NCBI GenBank assembly: GCA_945910925.1 | Contig: CAMDZX010000098.1 | Location: 1 to 7,077 of the forward strand | From: an uncultured bacterium | GTDB lineage: Bacteria > Cyanobacteriota > Vampirovibrionia > Gastranaerophilales > Gastranaerophilaceae | DNA: 7,077 nt | Reading direction: 5' to 3' | In this document: positions 1-4,569 of the stretch, piece by piece | How the letters are laid out: each line of letters opens with the position of its first letter | How positions within the stretch are numbered: position 1 is the first letter of the stretch | Made by a program: the position numbers and the translations under genes | Notes under the pieces: model-generated | Databases searched by the model: none | Told to the model about the DNA's origin: nothing | Seen by the model: the letters and a program-made list of their open reading frames with translations, nothing else

Positions 1-193
1 CTTTCATGCAGATTATTATAACACATAAAGTTTGTATTTGCATAATTACACAAAATTACTTATTTATTACATTTAAAATGTTTCTACTGATTAACTTTCA
101 GGCATTGTTCGTTTATTTGTAATTTTGTAATAATAAAGCTCATACAGAACAGTAAAAAATGATAGATACGCAAAAGTCATCTGATGGATTTTA

Positions 194-224
194 ATGATTA
201 AATAATAAATTTATATTAAATCAT
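194..224. repeat. Imperfect AT-rich palindrome
   Basis: The outer arms atgatt (194-199) and aatcat (219-224) are perfectly complementary. The AT-rich interior continues the symmetry with a few mismatches. It could form a weak hairpin or be a protein-binding site, but palindromes like this also arise by chance in such AT-rich DNA. Confidence 0.3.
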
Positions 225-299
225 CATAAAAGATTATTTCTTGATTATCTGAATGCCCTCTCATTTAACGATAATTTAATCTTATTTTAATGAAAATTT

Positions 300-321
300 G
301 TGTGGGTAATGTGTGGGTAAT
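300..321. repeat. Exact 11-bp tandem direct repeat, two copies
   Basis: The 11-mer gtgtgggtaat occurs twice head to tail (300-310 and 311-321) with no mismatch and no spacer. It stands out as G/T-rich within AT-rich surroundings. Paired short direct repeats of this sort are often binding sites for a DNA-binding protein, for example recombinase arm-type sites or iteron-like sites. No recombinase or replication gene is present here to support either reading. Confidence 0.75.
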
Positions 322-348
322 TCATATATGATTTCACATATTTGTGAA
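322..348. repeat. Two short adjacent palindromes
   Basis: A perfect 10-bp palindrome, tcatatatga, lies at 322-331 immediately after the tandem repeat. It is followed by ttcaca (333-338) and tgtgaa (343-348), which are complementary around a 4-base spacer. Together with the tandem repeat they form a compact cluster of symmetric sites about 60 bases upstream of the GC-rich RNA-like island. A regulatory role is possible but unproven. Confidence 0.35.
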
Positions 349-374
349 TAAGTTTCAAAACGTCAAAATAGTTG

Positions 375-380
375 TAAAAT
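375..380 (+). promoter_or_regulatory. Possible -10 element for the 400-583 RNA candidate
   Basis: TAAAAT (375-380) matches the TATAAT consensus at five of six positions. It would place transcription start near 387, just before the GC-rich island. The hexamer at a suitable upstream distance (tttcaa, 353-358, 16-base spacer) is a poor -35 match. This is a weak prediction offered only because of its position. Confidence 0.2.
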
Positions 381-406
381 CAGCATTTTTGTCTTTCAAG
401 TTAAGC

Positions 407-583
407 TTGCCAAGGAGGATGTCGCGAGTTGCGTGAGCGAGCTGAGGCTGGAGTGCTTTTGTTGCAAGGGCTGAAAGCCCTGTAAACAAAACACGGAATT
501 GCCGTTAAACGCGAGCGAACAAGACACGAGCCTCGTCTCCCGCTAATAAAGAGAAGTCCTAAAAAGGGCTTCTTTTTATTAGC
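407..583 (+). ncRNA. Candidate structured non-coding RNA, family not recognised
   Basis: Base composition rises sharply here and the plus strand can be folded by eye into a compact structure. Helix 1 is ggagg (414-418) with tctcc (536-540). Hairpin 2 is tcgc (422-425) with gcga (437-440). Helix 3 is tgaggct (443-449) with agcctcg (529-535), directly abutting helix 1. Hairpin 4 spans 453-494: gtg/cac, then ttttgtt (457-463) with aacaaaa (485-491), then agggct (467-472) with agccct (476-481) around a GAA loop. The 3' end is the strong stem at 542-583. I do not see the conserved cores of RNase P RNA, tmRNA, SRP RNA or 6S RNA. The ends are approximate. Alternatives are an interspersed repeat, an untranslated leader or trailer, or a decayed gene. 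The fold is a manual prediction without covariation support. Confidence 0.35.
542..583 (+). terminator. Strong hairpin, probable intrinsic terminator
   Basis: Eighteen contiguous pairs form between 542-559 and 566-583, with a six-base loop (560-565, taaaaa). The core is agaagtcc (552-559) against gggcttct (566-573), followed by a T run (573-577) lying in the outer stem. Two pairs, G551-T574 and T557-G568, are G-U wobbles in the plus-strand RNA but A-C mismatches in the minus-strand RNA, so plus-strand function is favoured. It may still work weakly for the leftward glycosyltransferase gene that ends at 688, making it a bidirectional terminator. Confidence 0.7.
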
Positions 584-687
584 TTTAGTCAAAGGCGACG
601 AACGAGCGATAAAGCGATTTGTGTGTTCGACGGATTTGCGAACGATGAAGTCTACCTATAATTGCACGAGTTTTAAACACAGATTTA
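584..687. other. GC-richer spacer with repeated CGAAC motif
   Basis: This holds no gene that I can support. The word cgaac occurs at 599-603 and 639-643, as it also does at 516-520 inside the RNA candidate, and the complementary gttcg lies at 625-629. The copies at 625-629 and 639-643 form a five-pair hairpin with a nine-base loop. On the leftward transcript this is the 3' untranslated region of the glycosyltransferase gene. Confidence 0.4.
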
Positions 688-2052
688 TTATGAAACAATT
701 TCTTTTAACCGTTCATATAGAATATCAAATACCGATGTCCAGTCGCCCGGTGTGGGTTGTCTGAATGGTTTTACAGTATCGTACCAATCGCATTTTGACA
801 AATCCTGATGCCATCGCCAATTGTATAGATATGGAAGTAATACCCAACAAGGTTTACCCATTGCGCCGGCTATATGAACCAATGATGTATCATTACTTAT
901 TACTAAATCCAGATTTTCTATTGCACCTGCCGTATCCGAAAAATTTGTTAAAGTCTTACCGATATCTACAATATCATAATGTTTTCTGAGTTCTTCTATT
1001 CTTTCAGAACCATCAAAGGTCTGGAATGAATAAAACTTTGTATTAGGGATTTGAAACAATCTTATAAACTGGCTCACGTCAATTACTCTCTCTAAGTCGT
1101 AAGTAACATTTCCCTGCCATTTTATACCTATTTTAAAACATTTATTATCAAAAAATCGTTCATGATAAGATTTCACTTTTTCTTGATTAGCCTTCAAGTA
1201 TATTTTTTTAGAAGTAAAAATTGTGTTATCATCAAGTCCCAAAGCCAAAGGCAGACTCAACATCGGTATATGATAATCAAAATGAATTTTTTTCTCAGGT
1301 TCAAAATAATCCATTACATAAATATTGGGGAAATTTTCCTTAAATAATTCCGCCAATGGTTGTTGTGGTTTAAATATAATTCTTTCACATCTTTCCTGAA
1401 GCAGTGACAAATATCTGGAATACATCAATACATCCCCAAAGCCTGCTTCATAATATGTATAAATTGTCTTATCCGGAACATTCTGACCCTGCCATAATTG
1501 TGCATTTTTCATCAAATTCGGATACGTATGCAGTTGCGTCATAAAAGAACTTTTTCTGCATAATCGACTTTCAAAATATGGCAGTCCGTTTTTATACTGT
1601 TTGTTTTTAAAATATGAAAGTGCTATAAAATATCTTGTATCAACATCATCAGGATTTGACTCCAATACTTTGTTAAAATTATATATGGATTTTTCAACAT
1701 CTCCATAGTCGGCATAAATAGCTCCCAGATTATAATACGCCTTGATGTTTTCAGGGTTTATTTCAATAACACGAGAGTATAATTCAATTGCTTGCACTAA
1801 ATCTCCTAAATTCTTTAGAGCTATAGCAGATTCAAATAAAGCGTTTTCATTATTTTTATCAAGTTTAAGAATTTTATTGTTGATAGTTAAACTCTCACGA
1901 AAATTTTTCTCATCAAGTTTAATTCTTGCAAGCAAATTTAATACCTGTATGTCATTAGGCGTTTCTTTAAGAAGTTGATTATAAATCCGTTCCGCTTCCC
2001 GAAAATTTCCCTGAGTTTGAAAATCAAAAGCCTGTTTTAGAGTTTCGTTCAT
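688..2052 (-). CDS. TPR-repeat protein with GT9-like glycosyltransferase domain
   Basis: The 454-residue product starts with about five tetratricopeptide repeats (roughly 1-34, 35-68, 69-102, 103-136 and 137-164), a helical scaffold for protein contacts. A linker with YEAGFGD (201-207) leads into a glycosyltransferase family 9 (heptosyltransferase-like) domain. Its family features are IGIKWQGN (308-315), SNDTSLVHIAGAMGKP (386-401) followed by WVLLP, then WRWH (412-415), FRQP (430-433) and GDW (436-438). Such proteins are expected to be cytoplasmic and to move a sugar from a nucleotide donor to a surface glycan or protein; donor and acceptor are not known here. No signal peptide or membrane segment is seen. 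The start is fixed by an in-frame stop at 2062-2064, only three codons upstream. There is no clear Shine-Dalgarno. The gene lies 53 bases after the 88-residue gene on the same strand and may be co-transcribed with it. Confidence 0.88.
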   Translation of the reverse strand: MNETLKQAFDFQTQGNFREAERIYNQLLKETPNDIQVLNLLARIKLDEKNFRESLTINNKILKLDKNNENALFESAIALKNLGDLVQAIELYSRVIEINPENIKAYYNLGAIYADYGDVEKSIYNFNKVLESNPDDVDTRYFIALSYFKNKQYKNGLPYFESRLCRKSSFMTQLHTYPNLMKNAQLWQGQNVPDKTIYTYYEAGFGDVLMYSRYLSLLQERCERIIFKPQQPLAELFKENFPNIYVMDYFEPEKKIHFDYHIPMLSLPLALGLDDNTIFTSKKIYLKANQEKVKSYHERFFDNKCFKIGIKWQGNVTYDLERVIDVSQFIRLFQIPNTKFYSFQTFDGSERIEELRKHYDIVDIGKTLTNFSDTAGAIENLDLVISNDTSLVHIAGAMGKPCWVLLPYLYNWRWHQDLSKCDWYDTVKPFRQPTPGDWTSVFDILYERLKEIVS

Positions 2053-2105
2053 AATTGCATATTAACATATCTAAAACACAAGCGCATAATTTATTTGAGT
2101 GAGTT

Positions 2106-2372
2106 TTATCCGTAATAATCAAGATTTTTATCATCATATCTTGGTCTAATTTCACCTGTGCCTATTGCATCAAGTCTTGACAGCAAAGAATCACTATTCG
2201 GAGAATATCCGTAGGATGCTTGCTTAAAAGAAATTGCAGAAGGGTCACCATTATCAATTGCTGCCAGTCTTTCTTTAAGGGTATTGCCACCTATTTGCAC
2301 GGAAGGTTGAGCGGATGGGATGCGTCCGTTTCTTTCAAACGATAATGGATTTGATTTTCCGATTTTGACCAT
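2106..2372 (-). CDS. Hypothetical 88-residue protein with an internal repeat
   Basis: I do not recognise this family. The protein is small and polar, rich in Ser, Asn, Gly, Asp and Tyr, with no signal peptide, membrane segment or cysteine. It contains an internal duplication: residues 30-43 and 61-74 share the pattern [N/D][T/S]-L-x-x-R-L-x-A-I-x-x-G-[D/E], 31 residues apart, and each copy is followed by a Tyr/Gly-rich tail (YGY at 54-56 and YYG at 86-88). The N-terminal stretch (IGKSNPLSFERNG) looks disordered. A plausible promoter lies about 40 bases upstream, reading leftward. The Shine-Dalgarno is weak (agaaag about 8 bases before ATG). The promoter, conserved-looking repeat and good gene spacing argue for a real gene. 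It is probably the first gene of a two-gene unit with the TPR glycosyltransferase. Confidence 0.65.
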   Translation of the reverse strand: MVKIGKSNPLSFERNGRIPSAQPSVQIGGNTLKERLAAIDNGDPSAISFKQASYGYSPNSDSLLSRLDAIGTGEIRPRYDDKNLDYYG

Positions 2373-2409
2373 TTTTGATACTTTCTTTTATATTCCTTAA
2401 CTCTATAAA

Positions 2410-2438
2410 GTTATAATAACGATACTTGATTTCAGCAA
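2410..2438 (-). promoter_or_regulatory. Predicted sigma-70-type promoter, leftward
   Basis: Read on the minus strand, TTGCTG (2433-2438) and TATAAC (2410-2415) are separated by exactly 17 bases. The -10 matches consensus at five of six positions and the -35 at its first three. Transcription would begin near 2403, leaving about 30 bases of leader before the ATG at 2372. It would drive the 88-residue gene and possibly the glycosyltransferase gene behind it. Confidence 0.5.
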
Positions 2439-2501
2439 ATGTAAAATCTGTTACAAACCTTTACTAATTCGCAGGGGTAACATTAATATTATAACCTTTT
2501 T

Positions 2502-2510
2502 TGGTATAAT
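2502..2510 (+). promoter_or_regulatory. Predicted extended -10 promoter of plsY
   Basis: TGG followed by a perfect TATAAT (2505-2510) makes an extended -10 element. The region expected for a -35 (about 2482-2488) is AT-rich and matches poorly, which an extended -10 can tolerate. Transcription would start near 2517, giving a leader of about 50 bases. Its distance from the leftward promoter is about 65 bases, so the two genes are divergently transcribed from one short region. Confidence 0.55.
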
Positions 2511-2567
2511 TTACTAGTGTTATAAGAAAAACATTATACAAAACTATACATATTAGAGAGGTTTTTT

Positions 2568-3167
2568 ATGAATTATTTGTTAAACGCAGGAATTGTAGCA
2601 GTCTCAGCATATTTAATAGGCTCTGTTCCAACAGGTTATTTAATTGTTAAATCAAAAACAGGACAGGATATAAGACAGGTTGGTTCAGGCTCGACAGGCG
2701 CAACCAATGTAAAACGTGTTCTTGGTAAAAACTGGTTTTTTATAGTTATGCTTCTTGATGCACTAAAAGGTGCTTTGCCGGTAATACTTGCAAGCAGTTT
2801 TCTGCATTCTAATTCGGGTATTTATCCTGTAATTGCTGCTGTTGCAGTTATTATTGGACACAGCAAGCCTGTATTTTTGAATTTTAAAGGCGGTAAATCC
2901 GTAGCATCAGGTGTCGGAACAATTCTTGCTTTAAACTGGCAGGTCGGTTTGTTAATTGCTCTTATTTGGGGTGTGATTACATACATTTCTAAATATGTTT
3001 CGCTGGGCTCTATAATTGCACTTGCTCTTTCACCGTTTATTATGTGGTATTTACATAATCCGATAGCGTATATCGGGTATTGTGCATTGGGTGCGGTTTA
3101 TATTATTTATCTTCACCGTGAAAATATAGGACGACTCATTAGAGGTGAAGAAAATAAAGTCAGATAA
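2568..3167 (+). CDS. plsY: Glycerol-3-phosphate acyltransferase PlsY
   Basis: PlsY is the inner-membrane enzyme that transfers an acyl group from acyl-phosphate (made by PlsX) to sn-glycerol-3-phosphate, giving lysophosphatidate, the first step of phospholipid synthesis. The 199 residues match the usual family length of about 200. Signatures in order: GSVPTGYL (18-25) and GSGSTGATNVKR (39-50) for motif 1; GHSKPVFLNFKGGKSVA (97-113) for motif 2; HRENIGRLIRGEE (183-195) for motif 3. Hydrophobic membrane segments lie at about 4-26, 54-76 and 84-98, with more between 112 and 182, consistent with a multi-pass protein. Position 42 is Ser where many bacteria have Asn. I recall the Ser form as cyanobacterial. 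The Shine-Dalgarno agagagg (2555-2561) sits 6 bases before ATG. No plsX is in the window and no convincing terminator follows. Confidence 0.95.
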   Translation: MNYLLNAGIVAVSAYLIGSVPTGYLIVKSKTGQDIRQVGSGSTGATNVKRVLGKNWFFIVMLLDALKGALPVILASSFLHSNSGIYPVIAAVAVIIGHSKPVFLNFKGGKSVASGVGTILALNWQVGLLIALIWGVITYISKYVSLGSIIALALSPFIMWYLHNPIAYIGYCALGAVYIIYLHRENIGRLIRGEENKVR

Positions 3168-3232
3168 GTTTACAAAACTTAAAAAATATGTCAAATTTTT
3201 CTTGTTAAACTACTTTATTTATATATATAGGT

Positions 3233-3237
3233 AGGTG
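3233..3237 (+). promoter_or_regulatory. Ribosome binding site deciding the start at 3245
   Basis: The sequence aggtagg followed by tg ends in AGGTG (3233-3237), complementary to the 3' end of 16S rRNA, 7 bases before the ATG. It supports this start for the 412-residue gene and shows the gene is translated on its own even if it is transcribed through from plsY. Confidence 0.6.
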
Positions 3238-3244
3238 TGTTGTT

Positions 3245-4483
3245 ATGACTATTCGTTTTAATTCAAAAGGTGATTGTTTGTTAAATAAACCACCTGCAAT
3301 GAGTATAAATAGTGAACTTAAGCATAAACTTAAAGAATTATATGGTATTACTTTTCCTCAGAAGGTGAAAACATTTGATAGTGTAGAAATAGGACATAAT
3401 TATACACCTAAGGATAATAATACTAAGATTTTGTCATTCCGAGATATAAATGGCAAAATAGTTCAAAGACACATTATCAAAACAACACCAAGTACAACAA
3501 CGCATACCAAGAAAAATTATATTGAAATGCCATTGTCTTGGGTAAGCACAGAAAACGATAACACGCGTGCCATATTAGGAATTAACGGTAGAAAAATCAG
3601 TAGTGTTACCAAGGAAGACGGAAGGTATGTTTCTAAATCCGAAGAAATACAAACATTTTGTCCAAGCAATTTAGATTGCGTACCTGTTGTTACTATTTCT
3701 AAAACTACAAACAGCCCCTTTCTTGCAGGACTTGAATGTGAGCAAAAGTCTGTATTTGAATATACAAAACAGGGCAAGAAAGGTTTTGCTACGAATGAAT
3801 ATGTAAAGACAAAAGGTCAAGGAATAGATGTAAATGCTATAGAATATGAATATACAAATATGCAGCCTATTGAAAATGACAGATATTTGCCATTGCATTT
3901 TTATTCTTTTAATAACTTTAAAAGAATGGCGCCGCATATTGTAGAAAATCCGAAACATAAACCACCAAATACCTTCATCGAATGGTATAGCAAACATCCG
4001 GATGAGACAATTTCTTATGGAAGTTATGTTCCCGTAGGAAGTAATTCTTATAATGTGAATGGTCATGTTAGACTTAACAAAAAAGCGAACATAACAAACG
4101 CAGATATAATAAATACAACCGCTCATGAAAAAGAACATGCATATCAGCAACAACAAATAGAGCGCAAGAAAGTTTTAGACGCCCTAAAAAACGGACATTC
4201 AACACAATATGAAGGTAAAAACTATACTCTTGAAGATGTAAGAAGGTATGAAGAACAAACCGGAAGAAAATTTGTAGATTCAGAAACAGAAGCAGATAAA
4301 TATATTGAGGCTGAAGAAAAATACGTTCCATTTAAAAAAGATTCAAAAGCATACCAAAGTAATTATCTTGAAGAAATGGCAAATGTTGCCGCTAAAAATG
4401 CGGAAAAAGAATATCAACAATCAGTTAAAAATTTAAGAAGTAATTTTCAATATGCGCCGGATTATCAAATAGGACTTTTTTAA
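3245..4483 (+). CDS. Unrecognised protein with zincin-like HExxH...ExxAD signature
   Basis: I do not recognise the family. The 412-residue protein has no signal peptide or membrane segment, so it appears cytoplasmic or is exported by a route that leaves no classical signal. Residues 1-240 are a polar region with no motif I can name. The C-terminal half holds HEKEH (294-298), a perfect HExxH zinc-metallopeptidase core on a helix running into a Gln-rich stretch (301-304). It is followed by ETEAD (347-351), the ExxxD/ExxAD arrangement that supplies the third zinc ligand and a supporting aspartate in gluzincins. E376/E377 in YLEEMAN is an alternative third ligand. The last 60 residues are Glu/Lys-rich and probably helical. 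A peptidase role is inferred from motifs only; substrate is unknown. The gene starts 77 bases after plsY with its own Shine-Dalgarno and lies 86 bases before valS. Confidence 0.8.
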   Translation: MTIRFNSKGDCLLNKPPAMSINSELKHKLKELYGITFPQKVKTFDSVEIGHNYTPKDNNTKILSFRDINGKIVQRHIIKTTPSTTTHTKKNYIEMPLSWVSTENDNTRAILGINGRKISSVTKEDGRYVSKSEEIQTFCPSNLDCVPVVTISKTTNSPFLAGLECEQKSVFEYTKQGKKGFATNEYVKTKGQGIDVNAIEYEYTNMQPIENDRYLPLHFYSFNNFKRMAPHIVENPKHKPPNTFIEWYSKHPDETISYGSYVPVGSNSYNVNGHVRLNKKANITNADIINTTAHEKEHAYQQQQIERKKVLDALKNGHSTQYEGKNYTLEDVRRYEEQTGRKFVDSETEADKYIEAEEKYVPFKKDSKAYQSNYLEEMANVAAKNAEKEYQQSVKNLRSNFQYAPDYQIGLF

Positions 4484-4523
4484 TTAACAACTTATATCTT
4501 ATTAGCTTTACCTCCTTAAGTTT

Positions 4524-4551
4524 TTGTGATAATTTTTAATTATTATCACAA
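4524..4551. repeat. Perfect 10-bp inverted repeat, operator-like
   Basis: Arms ttgtgataat (4524-4533) and attatcacaa (4542-4551) are perfectly complementary around an eight-base AT spacer (4534-4541). The left arm coincides with the predicted -10 of valS, so a dimeric repressor bound here could block the promoter. It is unlikely to be an intrinsic terminator, since no T run follows the hairpin on either strand and the stem is AT-rich. Confidence 0.6.
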
Positions 4552-4557
4552 TTTAAT

Positions 4558-4563
4558 GAGGAG
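4558..4563 (+). promoter_or_regulatory. Ribosome binding site of valS
   Basis: GAGGAG at 4558-4563 lies 6 bases before the ATG at 4570. It is the clearest Shine-Dalgarno in the window and fixes the valS start. Confidence 0.75.
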
Positions 4564-4569
4564 CCGAAA

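Larger units (their letters stand above)
1..399. other. AT-rich intergenic stretch, no gene seen
   Basis: No reading frame with a credible start, ribosome binding site and protein-like composition is visible on either strand. The stretch is very AT-rich. It contains an exact 11-bp tandem repeat (300-321), a long imperfect palindrome (194-224) and two short palindromes (322-348), listed separately. A minus-strand ATG at 5-7 could be the start of a gene leaving the window to the left, but it lacks a Shine-Dalgarno and too few bases remain to judge. Confidence 0.6.
4484..4569 (+). promoter_or_regulatory. valS upstream region with extended -10 promoter
   Basis: The segment TGTGATAAT (4525-4533) reads as an extended -10 (TGn plus GATAAT, five of six matches). 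TTTACC (4507-4512) lies 15 bases upstream as a partial -35. Transcription would begin near 4540, giving a leader of about 30 bases. That is far too short for a T-box riboswitch, the tRNA-sensing leader found on many aminoacyl-tRNA synthetase genes in Firmicutes, and no T-box sequence is seen. Confidence 0.4.

Noticed and set aside
403..474. Plus-strand open stretch through the GC-rich island that could be a gene remnant
   Set aside because: No start codon with usable spacing from the AAGGAGG at 412-418, which abuts an ATG opening only a five-codon frame; no recognisable protein similarity.
407..550. tRNA or tRNA-derived sequence
   Set aside because: No cloverleaf with a seven-pair acceptor stem or a GTTCRA T-loop in the right place could be drawn.
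401..592. 63-codon open frame on the minus strand
   Set aside because: It needs a TTG start, has no ribosome site, has Arg/Ser/Pro-rich low-information composition and lies over the self-complementary terminator and RNA-like hairpins.
657..662. Perfect TATAAT on the plus strand
   Set aside because: The -35 region is poor and the only gene downstream is on the opposite strand; isolated TATAAT words are expected by chance in AT-rich DNA.
765..989. 74-codon plus-strand frame, and others at 1162-1347 and 1742-1978
   Set aside because: They are shadows opposite the strongly supported TPR glycosyltransferase gene and have no ribosome sites or recognisable content.
3166..3180. Hairpin aagttt/aaactt right after plsY as a terminator
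   Set aside because: Only six AT-rich pairs, a three-base loop and an A run, not a T run, follows.
3202..3229. TTGTTA-16-TATATA as promoter of the 412-residue gene
   Set aside because: Transcription would start around 3236, inside the Shine-Dalgarno, which would leave the gene without its ribosome site; read-through from plsY is as likely.
3671..4156. 161-codon minus-strand frame
   Set aside because: It lies wholly opposite the 412-residue gene, which has a good ribosome site and a motif-bearing product; the reverse frame is Ile/Phe/Tyr-rich as expected from the complement of an AT-rich gene.
4510..4517. Perfect AAGGAGGT Shine-Dalgarno on the minus strand
   Set aside because: No start codon follows at a workable distance on that strand, so it is coincidental.
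4484..4569. T-box riboswitch ahead of valS
   Set aside because: The whole gap is 86 bases, no T-box sequence or specifier stem is present, and the palindrome lacks a terminator T run.
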